Assembly: GCF_023221595.1 (NCBI RefSeq)
Contig: NZ_CP096563.1
Span: 1,098,501 to 1,162,500, forward strand
Direction: 5' to 3'
DNA length: 64,000 nt
Origin: Rhodococcus qingshengii JCM 15477
Lineage (GTDB): Bacteria > Actinomycetota > Actinomycetes > Mycobacteriales > Mycobacteriaceae
Positions 33,946-44,323 of the stretch are shown piece by piece. A model generated the notes under the pieces. That model was not told the DNA's origin and did no database searches. It saw nothing but the letters and a program-made list of their open reading frames with translations. Position numbers and translations under genes: made by a program. Positions within the stretch are counted from its first letter, which is position 1; each line of letters opens with the position of its first letter.

Positions 33946-35625
33946 ATGGGGCCCGGAGGACAGCACAACCGTCGTGGAAAATATGTCGTTGCGTCGATAA
34001 CTGCTGTCGTTCTGACAGTGGCGCTCGCGTCGTGTGTCATCGGTGGGGAGAAGAAATCCGACGCCGCCTCGGTGGTGGAGGACTTCGTCACCGCCCTCAA
34101 CAACCACGACGCCGAAGCTGCCGCGGCGCTCACGTCGTACCCCAACGCGGCGCGGCCGTCGATCCAGCAGATGTTCGACGGACTGGCCGCCAAGTCCACC
34201 GACTTCGACGTCGCTCAGGTCATGGATCTGGGTAGCGACTCCGGACTCTTCACACTCGACGCGTCCTGGAACTTCGGCGAAGGCAAGGACTGGAGCTACC
34301 AGTCGCAGGGTGAGGTTCGTGATCTGTCGGTCGGCTGGCGTGTGTCCTGGGACCCGTCGGTCCTCGTCCCCGACCTCGGCAACGGTCGCACCGTTTCGTA
34401 CACCCGCACGGACGCAGCGCCGCCGAAGGTAGTCGACAGCACCGGCACCCTGCTCATGAACGAGCAGACCATCAACGCGATCACTCTCGACCCGGCCACC
34501 ATGCCGGACCCCGTCGACACCACTCGTCGCCTCGCCACGGTGCTCGAACCTGTCGCACCGTTGGTCACTTCGGAGTCGATGTTGGCCGACCTCGCCGCAA
34601 ACCCCGGCAAGCCCGTCACCGCCGTATTGCTCCGCGATCCCGACTACGCCTACCTGGAAAGCGATTTTGCGATCCCCGGCGTCGTCGTGGTCAAGACACC
34701 CAAGCTGATCGCCTCCGACCGTCGAATCAACTCGCCGTTGCTGGACCCACTGCGGACCGTGTGGCAGGCCAATCGCGACGCCACCGCCGGTTGGGCGGTC
34801 AATCTGGTCGAGCCCAACGGATTCCCGATCAAGCAAGCCGGCTTCCAAGGACCTCCCGGGCCCGACGTCGCCGCGACCCTCGACTCGCACGCTCAACTCG
34901 CCGCGATCGAAGCTGTCGTCAGTGCAGGTACTCCTGCGGCCATCGTCGCGATCCGCCCGTCGGACGGCGCCATTCTGGCTGCCGCACAGAACAATCAGGC
35001 CATCGAACAGGGCCCGATCGCCTTCACCGGGTTGCGCCCGGCCGGCGGCGCCCTCGATCTGGTCCGTCTCGCATCGTCGATGCAGAACGGCGTCGACCCC
35101 GGCGCCGTGTCACCCGAGCAGTTGGCCGACACTGGGCAGCAACTCGGACTCGGCAACGGCTTCCACATTCAGGGACTCGAACAGCAGACAGCAGTGCTTG
35201 CCGCGAACCGCCCCGGCGTGGACCAGGCGATGAACAACGTCATGGCCAACAAGACGTCCAACGACGCGAGCACACCGACGGTAACTCCGTTCGGAATGGC
35301 GATGCTCGCGGCATCGATCGCCCGCGGCAGTGCCCCGATGCCGATGATGGTCTTCGGACAACCGGCTACCGCCGACGTCACGCCGACGGTATTGCCCGGC
35401 GACGTCAACAATCGTCTGCGTGACGCCATGCGAGGCGCCGGCGGACTGGCTGGGTACCCGGACATGATGGCGGCCGGTGCAGCGAGCGGTGACGATCGCT
35501 GGTTCTACGGATCACGCGGAGACTTCGCGTTCGCGGTGTTCGTCGCAGACGCCGACGGCGGCGATCGAGCAATGCAGATGACGGACAAGCTCTTCCAGGA
35601 ACTCGGCAAGCCTGCCGACAAGTAG
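33946..35625 (+). CDS. PBP-lipo paralogue with degenerate transpeptidase domain (pseudoenzyme)
   Basis: 559-aa lipoprotein (lipobox LASC) that aligns with the upstream PBP throughout: VVEDFVTALNNHDAEAAAAL, WNFGEGKDWSYQSQG, ATAGWAVNLVEPNG and GDFAFAVFVADADGG. The catalytic motifs are gone. PPGSTFK became RPAGGALD (Ser to Gly368, Lys to Asp371), the segment with SxN is deleted, and KTGT is replaced by AAGAASG. The frame is intact and the fold appears preserved, so it is not a pseudogene. A scaffold or regulatory role beside the active enzyme is the natural reading. It begins 107 bp after the first PBP. Confidence 0.85.
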   Translation: MGPGGQHNRRGKYVVASITAVVLTVALASCVIGGEKKSDAASVVEDFVTALNNHDAEAAAALTSYPNAARPSIQQMFDGLAAKSTDFDVAQVMDLGSDSGLFTLDASWNFGEGKDWSYQSQGEVRDLSVGWRVSWDPSVLVPDLGNGRTVSYTRTDAAPPKVVDSTGTLLMNEQTINAITLDPATMPDPVDTTRRLATVLEPVAPLVTSESMLADLAANPGKPVTAVLLRDPDYAYLESDFAIPGVVVVKTPKLIASDRRINSPLLDPLRTVWQANRDATAGWAVNLVEPNGFPIKQAGFQGPPGPDVAATLDSHAQLAAIEAVVSAGTPAAIVAIRPSDGAILAAAQNNQAIEQGPIAFTGLRPAGGALDLVRLASSMQNGVDPGAVSPEQLADTGQQLGLGNGFHIQGLEQQTAVLAANRPGVDQAMNNVMANKTSNDASTPTVTPFGMAMLAASIARGSAPMPMMVFGQPATADVTPTVLPGDVNNRLRDAMRGAGGLAGYPDMMAAGAASGDDRWFYGSRGDFAFAVFVADADGGDRAMQMTDKLFQELGKPADK

Positions 35626-35655
35626 TACCGGGCACCGCGAGTAGATTCCTGGTTC

Positions 35656-36393
35656 GTGAACCTGCTCGATTTCCTTTTCCTCGTCGTAGCGGGATTCTTC
35701 AGCGGTCTAGTCGGTTTTGTCACCGGTCTTGCATCGATCGTTTCGTATCCGGCGCTGCTGAGCGTCGGGCTCTCACCGGTCAGCGCGAACATGACCAATA
35801 CCGTCGCGTTGGTGGCCGTCGGCGTCGGAGCGTTGGCGAACTCGTCCCGTGAAGTTGCCGATACCGGTCCGAAACTTGTTCGCTGGTCTCTCTATTCGGC
35901 GGCCGGTGGCATCATCGGTGCCCTCATCCTGTGGCTGGCACCGGAAGGTTCGTTCGAATCCGTTGTGCCGGCGATGGTCGTGTTCGCCTCGCTCGCGCTG
36001 CTGCTGCAACCGAAGATTCGTGAGTTGTCCGGCGGCGGTGACCGCCCCGGAATCTACTCGGCAGCACTGTTTGCCGTCGCGGTTTACGGCGGGTATTTCG
36101 GTGCCGGTGCCGGAGTCATCTTCCTGGCTGCGACGCTCATCCTCACTTCCGAAACGGTGTGGCGTGCAACGATCCTGAAGAGTTTCTTTCTCGGCATCGC
36201 CAATCTTGTGGCTGCACTCATCTTCGCATTCTCCGGACAGGTGCATTGGGTGGCTGCGTTGGCGATGGCGCTCGGCGCGTTGGCCGGAGGTTGGTGTGGC
36301 CCGCCCGTCGTCAAGAAAATCCCGCCATCGGTACTGCGTGTGGCAGTAGCGATAGCGGGATTCGTGTTGGCTCTGTGGTTGTGGGTGAAGTGA
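35656..36393 (+). CDS. TauE/SafE-family membrane transporter
   Basis: 245-aa polytopic protein with about eight helices and the two TauE/SafE repeats: FFSGLVGFVTGLASIVSYPALL and YGGYFGAGAGVIFLAATLIL. The family exports sulfite, sulfoacetate or related anions, though the substrate here is unknown. The GTG 35656 start lies 30 bp after the PBP-like gene, which permits cotranscription. It converges with the peptide transporter gene. Confidence 0.85.
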   Translation: MNLLDFLFLVVAGFFSGLVGFVTGLASIVSYPALLSVGLSPVSANMTNTVALVAVGVGALANSSREVADTGPKLVRWSLYSAAGGIIGALILWLAPEGSFESVVPAMVVFASLALLLQPKIRELSGGGDRPGIYSAALFAVAVYGGYFGAGAGVIFLAATLILTSETVWRATILKSFFLGIANLVAALIFAFSGQVHWVAALAMALGALAGGWCGPPVVKKIPPSVLRVAVAIAGFVLALWLWVK

Positions 36394-36399
36394 GCCCGT

Positions 36400-37872
<1,473 letters not shown>

Positions 37873-37929
37873 CCGAAAAGTGTCCTACGTGCTCGGGCAT
37901 TTCGGGTGGTTCCGAGCCGTGGAGTTTGG

Positions 37930-38313
37930 TTACGACTTGGTGCGGATTTTCACTACCAGCGGAGCGAGTGCGCGCCAACCGAGAAGGAACGCGCCGAGGA
38001 CCAGCGTCGCGACGACGATGAAGCTGAACTGGGTGCCCTGGCCACTCAACACTCGCAGGATCATCCCGAAGACGACGGCGCCGAGCCAAACGACAACGCC
38101 GGTGGGAACAAGGAGAACGGCGTTGAACTTGTCGCGGTAGAGCGCGAACGTGGCAGCCCATCCGATCACCAGGCCGGTCAGGAAGGGCCAGGATGTCTTC
38201 GCCAGACCGGCGAGCGCATTGGCTTCCTCGTGGGTACGGCGCCCTATCGCGCAGAAGATTATGACAAGAATGGCGTCGATCAGCAGGAATGGTGCGTACT
38301 TCTTCACGCTCAC
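37930..38313 (-). CDS. DUF3054 membrane protein
   Basis: 127-aa protein with four predicted helices (APFLLIDAILVIIFCAIG, WPFLTGLVIGWAATFALY, AVLLVPTGVVVWLGAVVFG, FIVVATLVLGAFLLGWRAL) and a basic tail. The layout and IGRRTHEE motif match DUF3054, a family without known function. The GTG start at 38313 lies only 9 nt from a long inverted repeat that terminates the upstream yceI-like gene, so its own promoter must be very short or it is read through. Confidence 0.75.
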   Translation of the reverse strand: MSVKKYAPFLLIDAILVIIFCAIGRRTHEEANALAGLAKTSWPFLTGLVIGWAATFALYRDKFNAVLLVPTGVVVWLGAVVFGMILRVLSGQGTQFSFIVVATLVLGAFLLGWRALAPLVVKIRTKS

Positions 38314-38321
38314 ACCATACG

Positions 38322-38367
38322 ACTGTGCGCCTTTATTAACCGCGGGCGGTTAATAAAGGCGCACAGT
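38322..38367 (-). terminator. 46-bp perfect inverted repeat after the YceI gene
   Basis: Arms of 22 bp (ACTGTGCGCCTTTATTAACC + GC and its exact complement) surround GG. It starts 5 nt after the YceI stop and ends 9 nt before the DUF3054 start on the same strand. The AT-rich TTTATTAACCGC core is unusual here, and there is no T-run, so it may be a U-less terminator or an operator. Confidence 0.65.
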
Positions 38368-38371
38368 GTTG

Positions 38372-38920
38372 TTAGGCCTGGAGGCCGGCTTCGATCTCGA
38401 GGGTGATCGTGATCTTGTCGCCGACAACTGCTCCGCCGCCTTCGAGGGGCATCTCGATGGAGATGTCGAAGTCCTTGCGGTTGATGACGGTGGTGGCTTC
38501 GAATCCTGCGACGGGGCCCTGGCCCATGCCCGGGTTGACGCCGTTGAACTCGAGGTTCAGCTCGACCTCGCGGGTGACGCCGTGGAGCGTGAAGTCGCCG
38601 GCGAGGACGAAGTCGCTGCCCTTGGAGCGCACTGCGGTGGACTTGAAGGTGGCCTTCGGGAACTTCTCGACGTCGAAGAAGTCAGCGGACTTGATGTGGC
38701 CGTCGCGCTGCTCGTTCTTGGTGTTGATGGAGTCCACGGAAATCTCGGCCTCGACGGCGGGGGTTCCGTCTTCGGCAACGGTGATCGTTCCGGAGAACTC
38801 GTCGAACGTTCCACGAACCTTGGAAACCATGAGGTGGCGAACCGAGAATCCGACAGTGGAGTGGACGGTGTCGATGACCCAGGTTCCGGCGGTCAATGCG
38901 GGCAAGGTTGCGGTGGTCAT
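38372..38920 (-). CDS. YceI-family lipid-binding protein
   Basis: 182-aa lipocalin-like protein of the YceI family, which binds isoprenoid chains. Motifs are GTWVIDTVHSTVGFSVRHLMVS, RDGHIKSADFFDVEKFP and FTLHGVTREVELNLEFNG. No signal peptide is seen, so this copy is probably cytoplasmic, as is common in actinomycetes. AGGAG lies 5 nt before ATG 38920. A 46-bp inverted repeat follows the stop. Confidence 0.9.
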   Translation of the reverse strand: MTTATLPALTAGTWVIDTVHSTVGFSVRHLMVSKVRGTFDEFSGTITVAEDGTPAVEAEISVDSINTKNEQRDGHIKSADFFDVEKFPKATFKSTAVRSKGSDFVLAGDFTLHGVTREVELNLEFNGVNPGMGQGPVAGFEATTVINRKDFDISIEMPLEGGGAVVGDKITITLEIEAGLQA

Positions 38921-38998
38921 GGAAGCTCCTGAATAAGTAGTTGAATGTTCAAGTTCTTGTAGCTTCAACTATGGACCCCAGGAAATCCTTCCGCAAGA

Positions 38999-40735
38999 TC
39001 ATGTGAGCTGCATCACAGTGTTTGTGCTTGCGGCGTAGACCGCGTGAAGCGCCGACGCTGTCACCGACTGATGCACCGCAATGCCCCAGCGCCCTTCGGC
39101 GTTCACCACGCACTCTGCAATGGTGACTGCCGAATTCGCACTCCCGGAAGAATTCGGGTTGCGGGGCAGTGAATGCTGGGTGAGCGAGACGACCTCGACG
39201 GCTGAGCCCTGTTCGGTCAGGATTTTGCTCAATGCCTCGACCGGCCCGGACGCACTGGCCGCGGCGGTGACCTCGCGCCCGTCGCGATCGATGGCAACGA
39301 ACAACTGATCACCGTCGGCGGTGTGTTCCAGTGAGTACCGACGCACTCCTCCGTTGTACCCATACTCGCGCAGCAGCAGTTTCCACAGCTGGTCGGCGGT
39401 CATTTCGGTGCCCGAGTCGTCGGTTTCGAGCTGCACCCGCGAGGCGAAGTCGATCTGCAGGCGCCGGGGGAGTTCGATCCCGTACTCGGTCTGCAGCAGA
39501 TATGCGATTCCGCCCTTGCCCGACTGGCTGTTCACACGAATGACTGCCTGGTAGTCGCGGCCGACGTCGGCGGGGTCGATCGGCAGGTAAGGGACCGCCC
39601 ACGGCGCCGATCCCGGATCGACGCCGGCAGCCTCCGCGCTCTCGTAGTGATGCGCGAAGCCCTTCTTGATCGCGTCCTGGTGGGTTCCGGAAAATGCCGT
39701 GTACACGAGATCGCCGCCGTACGGGTGGCGTTCGTGGACGGGAATTCTGTTGCAGTACTCCACCGTTCGACGGATCTTGTCGATGTCGGAGAAGTCGATT
39801 TCCGGATCGACGCCCTGTGCATGCAGATTCAGCCCCAGTGTGACCAGGTCGACGTTGCCCGTCCGCTCGCCGTTGCCGAACAGGCATCCCTCGACGCGCT
39901 GCGCGCCGGCCAGCACTGCCAGTTCGGCGCACGCAACGCCGGTGCCGCGGTCGTTGTGCGGGTGGACCGAGAGGATCACCGAATCGCGTCGGGCCAGATT
40001 CTGGTGCATGTATTCGATCTGATCGGCATAGATGTTGGGGGTGGCGATTTCGACTGTGGCAGGGAGGTTGTGGATGACCGGGCGATCGGGGCTGGCGTCC
40101 CAGAGTTCGGTGAGACTGTTGCAGACCTGCAGGATGTAGTCGGGTTCGGTGAGGTTGAAGACCTCGGGTGAGAACTCGAATCGCCAGCCGTCGTGGCCTT
40201 CGCCGCCACGAGCAACGTCTTGCGCGGCGCGGAAAATCATGTCGTGCAACTCTTCTCGCTCCTTGCCGAGAACGACGTTTCTCCACGTCGGCGCAGTCGC
40301 CGTGTACATGTGGACAACCGCGTCAGGCAGCCCCTCGATCGATTGATATGTCCGTTCGATCAAATCCGTACGCGCGGCAGTGAATAGGACGATAGTGACG
40401 TCGTCGGGAACGAGATCGAAGCGCACCAGGTCGCGAACGAAATCGAAATCGGTCTGACTCGCGGAGGGGTAGCCGACCTCGATTTCCTTGTAGCCGATTG
40501 CCACCATCAGTTCGAACATTCGACGCTTGCGTTCGGGGTCCATCGGTTCTGCGAGGGCTTGGTTGCCGTCACGCAGATCGACGGGCACCCACAGGGGCGC
40601 CGCGGTGGTGCGATTGGACGGCCACGTCCGCTCGAAAGTCGGAATGTCGACGCGATCCCACGCGGCGCGATAGCGCTCGGACGGCATGGGTGACGGCTTC
40701 TGGTTGTTCCAGCGGTTGGCGCGGGTAGTACTCAT
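38999..40735 (-). CDS. leuA: 2-isopropylmalate synthase
   Basis: 578-aa LeuA, which condenses acetyl-CoA with 2-ketoisovalerate in the first step of leucine synthesis. The catalytic barrel has [12 protein letters not shown] (metal Asp) and [12 protein letters not shown] (metal His pair), with [14 protein letters not shown] and the linker GKGGIAYLL. The C-terminal allosteric domain (about 450-578) binds leucine for feedback control. AGGAG lies 9 nt before ATG 40735. An upstream leader peptide with three Leu codons and a hairpin indicate transcription attenuation in addition to feedback. Confidence 0.96.
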   Translation of the reverse strand: MSTTRANRWNNQKPSPMPSERYRAAWDRVDIPTFERTWPSNRTTAAPLWVPVDLRDGNQALAEPMDPERKRRMFELMVAIGYKEIEVGYPSASQTDFDFVRDLVRFDLVPDDVTIVLFTAARTDLIERTYQSIEGLPDAVVHMYTATAPTWRNVVLGKEREELHDMIFRAAQDVARGGEGHDGWRFEFSPEVFNLTEPDYILQVCNSLTELWDASPDRPVIHNLPATVEIATPNIYADQIEYMHQNLARRDSVILSVHPHNDRGTGVACAELAVLAGAQRVEGCLFGNGERTGNVDLVTLGLNLHAQGVDPEIDFSDIDKIRRTVEYCNRIPVHERHPYGGDLVYTAFSGTHQDAIKKGFAHHYESAEAAGVDPGSAPWAVPYLPIDPADVGRDYQAVIRVNSQSGKGGIAYLLQTEYGIELPRRLQIDFASRVQLETDDSGTEMTADQLWKLLLREYGYNGGVRRYSLEHTADGDQLFVAIDRDGREVTAAASASGPVEALSKILTEQGSAVEVVSLTQHSLPRNPNSSGSANSAVTIAECVVNAEGRWGIAVHQSVTASALHAVYAASTNTVMQLT

Positions 40736-40763
40736 CTTCGGTTTCTCCTGCGGTCGAGTCGAG

Positions 40764-40802
40764 AGACCGGCATGGCGAAACCCCGCGGAGGGGTGCCGGT
40801 CT
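40764..40802 (-). terminator. leuA attenuator hairpin
   Basis: AGACCGGCA / TGCCGGTCT arms (9 bp) enclose a further CCCC/GGGG stem. It begins just past the leader-peptide stop and ends 28 bp before leuA. The inner minus-strand stretch CCCCTCCGCG can instead pair with CGCGGCGGGG inside the leader ORF (40818-40809), giving an anti-terminator. Confidence 0.7.
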
Positions 40803-40803
40803 T

Positions 40804-40848
40804 TCAGGCCCCGCCGCGGCAGTCGAGAAGGAGTACTCCTGTAGCCAT
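40804..40848 (-). CDS. leuA leader peptide with three consecutive Leu codons
   Basis: A 14-codon ORF encoding [14 protein letters not shown] with CTC-CTT-CTC in a row, ending directly before the attenuator hairpin. It has no ribosome site, but a promoter places transcription start at or next to its ATG, so translation is probably leaderless. Ribosome stalling at scarce leucyl-tRNA would expose the anti-terminator half and let leuA be transcribed. Leucine leader peptides before leuA are known in actinobacteria; this instance is read from sequence alone. Confidence 0.75.
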   Translation of the reverse strand: MATGVLLLDCRGGA

Positions 40849-40855
40849 GCGGGCT

Positions 40856-40884
40856 ACACTAGAACGAAATTACTTATCAGACAA
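40856..40884 (-). promoter_or_regulatory. leuA promoter (leaderless leader peptide)
   Basis: Minus strand -35 TTGTCT (40884-40879), 17-nt spacer and -10 TAGTGT (40861-40856). The ATG of the leader peptide lies 7 nt beyond the -10, so the predicted start of transcription is the ATG itself. The -35 lies within 15 bp of the divergent GntR gene. Confidence 0.6.
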
Positions 40885-40898
40885 CCTGAGGAGTTCAC

Positions 40899-41579
40899 GT
40901 GTCCCCGATCGTCGAGCGTCGGCTGCTCACCGACCAGGCCGCGGAGTTGCTACGCGCGCGGATCGTGAGCGGTGAATGGGAAGTCGGCGCCAAACTTCCA
41001 GGTGAAACCACTCTTGCTGCGCAGTTGGGTATCGGGCGGTCCACTATCAGGGAAGCAGTGCGGACTCTCGCGGGCCTCGGCATGCTCGAATCGCGGCAGG
41101 GCGCCGGGGTCTTCCTACGGAGTACGACGCCTCCGGATCAGTGGCCCCGAGTGCTCGAAGCCGAGGCGATCCTTCACGTCGTCGAGGTGCGCAACGCGGT
41201 CGAGATCGAAGCAGCTCGCCTCGCCGCGCAGCGGCGCGATGCCGTTGACGTCGCGGCTCTGCGGCAAGCGCTCGACGGTAGAACTGCCGCAGCGCACTCT
41301 GGCGACGCAGCGTTCGTCGACGCCGACATCGCCGTCCACCGAGCAGTGGTGGACGCGGCACACAATCCCGTGCTGTCGGAACTCTTCGAGACCTTTGTAC
41401 CGCGTCTGCGGGCGGCGTTGATCGAGTTGATCGCGGTTCTGGACCTGCATCCCCACAGCCAGCCCGACGCGGACGAACATCGAATGTTGGTGGACGCCAT
41501 CGAAGCCGGCGACGCGGAGGCAGCCGTTCGGATCAGCCGGGCACACCTCGACGACATGGCGGCAGCGTTGCGACGCTAG
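40899..41579 (+). CDS. FadR-type GntR transcriptional regulator
   Basis: 226-aa regulator with an N-terminal GntR winged helix (LPGETTLAAQLGIGRSTIREAVRTLAGLGML) and an all-helical FCD effector domain from about residue 85, containing the metal-site pattern DADIAVHRAVVDAAHNPVL and HRMLVDAIEAGDAEAA. Ligands of this class are small carboxylates. GTG 40899 has GAGGAG at 5 nt. It is divergent from leuA, but nothing shows that leuA is a target. Its stop overlaps the convergent membrane protein gene by 4 bp. Confidence 0.88.
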   Translation: MSPIVERRLLTDQAAELLRARIVSGEWEVGAKLPGETTLAAQLGIGRSTIREAVRTLAGLGMLESRQGAGVFLRSTTPPDQWPRVLEAEAILHVVEVRNAVEIEAARLAAQRRDAVDVAALRQALDGRTAAAHSGDAAFVDADIAVHRAVVDAAHNPVLSELFETFVPRLRAALIELIAVLDLHPHSQPDADEHRMLVDAIEAGDAEAAVRISRAHLDDMAAALRR

Positions 41580-42682
41580 ACGCCCGGCTGTTCGCGGCGT
41601 TCGAACTCGAGGTCCATCTCGAGGTCTTCGTGGTGGGTTGCACGGAATGACACGAGGAAGACGAGCCATCCCACCAGAGCGACAAGTACGAAACTGATTA
41701 TCCGATAAACGAATACCGCTGCTGCGGCTTGCGCCCAGGTAGAGCCCGCCATGGTCAGTGCTGTGATGAGCACGGGCTCGACATAGCCGAGACCGCCCGG
41801 CATGAGGGGAATACTGCCCACCGCTTTCGCCGCTGTGAACGCGATCAGCAGGCCGGCGAAGGACGGATCGGCTCCTACTGCCCAACAAGCGAAACCGAGA
41901 CAGAGGACGTCGGCAACTCGGTGAACTGCCGACCATCCGAAGGCAACCGCAGTGTCGGTCCGACTGAGTTCAACCGAGTCCAGTTGCTTGAGAATTTCGG
42001 ACCAACGGTGCATACCGCGCCCGGTCGGGTTTTTGCGGGAACGATTGTACAGCGCCAGAACTCGGTGCCCGATGCGTTCGATGCTGCCGGGATTCTGGGC
42101 TACGTATCGCAACGCCAGAAACAGTGCCGCCATGCCGACGAGCGAAATCGTCAGCGTCACCGGGCTGACTTTGGTGCCGAACGCCACTGCGCCAGTGGCA
42201 CCGAGGAGTGCCAGAGTCGCGGCGGCGATGACACCGCACATTGCCAACTGCCAGGACGCGACTACAGGCGTCGCCCCCCACTTTCGAGTCTGCTTGTACG
42301 TGAACGCTGTCGAGAAGACCTGGCCGGCAGGCAACGTCAACGCCATCGCCGTGCTGGCGTAGATGACCGAGAGGTTCTTGAGGTGACCGGCGACAACATC
42401 TGCCGCGTTGAGAAGGCGCTGCTGAACGGACGCGTAACCGCTGAGGGACACCGCCTGGGCGGCTACACAGGCAGCCACCCAACCCCAATGGATTTCGGTG
42501 AGAGCTTGCCAGTACTCGTTGAGACGAGGCCACAGGATGATTCCCTCGACGATCAGAAGAGCGATCAGAGCCACCCCGAGCAGCCACTTCAACCACCAGA
42601 AGCGCCCTCTGGCCCGACTGGTCTCGGCCACGGGCGAGCGTGGTCGTCTCAGTCGCCGTGGGGTGTTTCCAGGCTGAGCCAT
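41576..42682 (-). CDS. flippase-like / lysylphosphatidylglycerol synthase TM-region family protein
   Basis: 368-aa polytopic membrane protein of the UPF0104/YbhN group with about eight helices. Family marks are ATALTLPAG-like (TAMALTLPAGQVFSTAFTYKQ), the central FGWSAVHRVADVLCLGFACWAVG and late SIPLMPGGLGYVEPVLITAL, where MPGGLG..E is the signature. Such proteins resemble the flippase domain of MprF and may move lipids. The soluble synthase domain is absent. It converges with the GntR gene. Confidence 0.82.
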   Translation of the reverse strand: MAQPGNTPRRLRRPRSPVAETSRARGRFWWLKWLLGVALIALLIVEGIILWPRLNEYWQALTEIHWGWVAACVAAQAVSLSGYASVQQRLLNAADVVAGHLKNLSVIYASTAMALTLPAGQVFSTAFTYKQTRKWGATPVVASWQLAMCGVIAAATLALLGATGAVAFGTKVSPVTLTISLVGMAALFLALRYVAQNPGSIERIGHRVLALYNRSRKNPTGRGMHRWSEILKQLDSVELSRTDTAVAFGWSAVHRVADVLCLGFACWAVGADPSFAGLLIAFTAAKAVGSIPLMPGGLGYVEPVLITALTMAGSTWAQAAAAVFVYRIISFVLVALVGWLVFLVSFRATHHEDLEMDLEFERREQPGV

Positions 42683-42691
42683 CGACTCACC

Positions 42692-44227
42692 CTAACCAAT
42701 TTGATCCGGATCGACCTCTGGATACTTTTCCGGCCACGCCAGATGCGTCAGTCGTCGGCGCCCACGCAGTTGGACTTGCTCTCCGAGTTCCCACTCGGCC
42801 TGTTCCTCTTCGTCGGCGAAGTACAACGCGCTCGTCGACGCCAGCACCCGGCTGGGCCGAAGTTTCGCGAGCTCGGTGAGCCGTGACGCCTCGTTGACCG
42901 GATCACCGATCACGGTGTACTCGAAACGTTCGGCAGCACCGATGTTGCCGGCGACCGCGAGCCCCGCGCTCACACCGATTCCGACGTCGAGGCCGGTGAT
43001 GTCGTTGAGCTTGAACCGCAGCTCGCGAGCCGCAGCGAGGGCTGCCGTCGGAGCGTCGGGTCGATCGAGTGGTGCACCGAAGATGGCGAGCGCTGCATCA
43101 CCCATGAACTTGTTGACAAAACCATGGTGACGATCGATGACGTCGACGACCACACGGAAGAACTCGTTGAGCAGTTCGACCACTTCACCCGGCGGGCGCT
43201 CGGCCGCGGCACCGGTGGATCCGACCATGTCGACGAACAGAACTGCCACGAATCGAGTTTCGCCGCCCAGCTCGGTACCGAACTTCAACGCGCGCCGGGC
43301 CACATCCTCGCCGACGTGCTGACCGAACAGCTCACGCAGCAGACGACGCTCGTCGGACTCTTTCATCATGCGGTTGAAGCCGACCTGCAGCCGGCCGATC
43401 TCACTGCCGTCGAACACCTCGACGCGTACGTCGGTGGCGCCGCGCTGCACCCGCTCGATGGCGCGTCGCAGTTGGCGGATCGGATCGGAGATCTGGGTAG
43501 CCGTCAGCATCGACAGCGCAAAGGCCTGCACGATCGCCATGATCGAGATGAGCAGGATCGCCCACGCGAGAGAGTCGGGGGAGAACTCGAGATCGGTCGT
43601 GAGCTGCGTCGAGCACAGCAAGATGATGCCTGCGACGGGCATCAGCGTGCCGAGACCCCAGGTCATCGCCAGCCGGGTTCCGACGCCAGGCGCCATGGTC
43701 CGATCGAATTCGCCCTCGCTCAAGGCCTGGGCGGCGACCGGACGCAAAATGCGCTCACCGAGCATGTAGGTGAACCCGAAGGTCGTGGTCGCGGCCATGC
43801 AGACCGTCACGATCACGGCGATCGCGAGTCCGGGCATCTCGGTGATGGTCAGGAACACGAAGATGATGCCGCCCAGAATCCACAGCACCAGGTGGACGAT
43901 GGCCTGGCGAAGCGGCGCGTGCAGTGCCGCCATCTGCTCGGACCTCGTGGGTGGACCCCCGCGCAGCCGCCAGCGAATGACCGACTTCAACATCATCGCC
44001 GCCGCCGTGAGGCTGACGGCGCCGGCGAATGCCAGGTACACGCCGAAGATCGCGAAGTTGCGGACCCGGTCGGCAACTATCGCGTCGGACTCCTGGATCG
44101 GCACGCCGTACCGGACGAAGGCAAAGACCAGTACCGCGCCGATCAGATTGGCTGCGAGCATGGAGAGCATATAGAGGGGCCACCGGCTGCGGATGGTCAC
44201 CGCTATTGCTCTGTATGAGGCCCGCAC
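42692..44227 (-). CDS. membrane-bound class III adenylate cyclase with HAMP domain
   Basis: 511-aa protein with six predicted N-terminal helices, a HAMP linker (TATQISDPIRQLRRAIERVQRG) and a C-terminal class III cyclase domain. Catalytic residues are in place: metal Asp in LFVDMVGST, second metal Asp and substrate Lys in NKFMGDAAL, and Asp/Asn/Arg in YTVIGDPVNEASRL. It should make cAMP, as do the mycobacterial Rv3645-type proteins. GTG 44227 is chosen without a clear ribosome site; GTG 44200 is possible. cAMP from it would feed a Crp/GlxR regulator such as the one suggested at dctA. Confidence 0.88.
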   Translation of the reverse strand: MRASYRAIAVTIRSRWPLYMLSMLAANLIGAVLVFAFVRYGVPIQESDAIVADRVRNFAIFGVYLAFAGAVSLTAAAMMLKSVIRWRLRGGPPTRSEQMAALHAPLRQAIVHLVLWILGGIIFVFLTITEMPGLAIAVIVTVCMAATTTFGFTYMLGERILRPVAAQALSEGEFDRTMAPGVGTRLAMTWGLGTLMPVAGIILLCSTQLTTDLEFSPDSLAWAILLISIMAIVQAFALSMLTATQISDPIRQLRRAIERVQRGATDVRVEVFDGSEIGRLQVGFNRMMKESDERRLLRELFGQHVGEDVARRALKFGTELGGETRFVAVLFVDMVGSTGAAAERPPGEVVELLNEFFRVVVDVIDRHHGFVNKFMGDAALAIFGAPLDRPDAPTAALAAARELRFKLNDITGLDVGIGVSAGLAVAGNIGAAERFEYTVIGDPVNEASRLTELAKLRPSRVLASTSALYFADEEEQAEWELGEQVQLRGRRRLTHLAWPEKYPEVDPDQIG

Positions 44228-44323
44228 AGGGTTCAATTTAGCTGGCAGAGGTCGAAGTGTTGGTACGCGCGTCCGATTATTCGTCCGCTCACCTGTGTCG
44301 GCCGGGCCGGTTAGGCTCGCGAT

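Noticed and set aside
33946..35625. second PBP-like gene as a frameshifted pseudogene
   Set aside because: The frame is continuous from start to stop, with lipobox and fold-forming segments retained; the changes are substitutions and a clean in-frame deletion.
44309..44320. GGTTAGGCTCGC resembling half of an IdeR box before the PerM gene
   Set aside because: The second half of the 19-bp site does not match, and the PerM-MacSR genes have no iron link.
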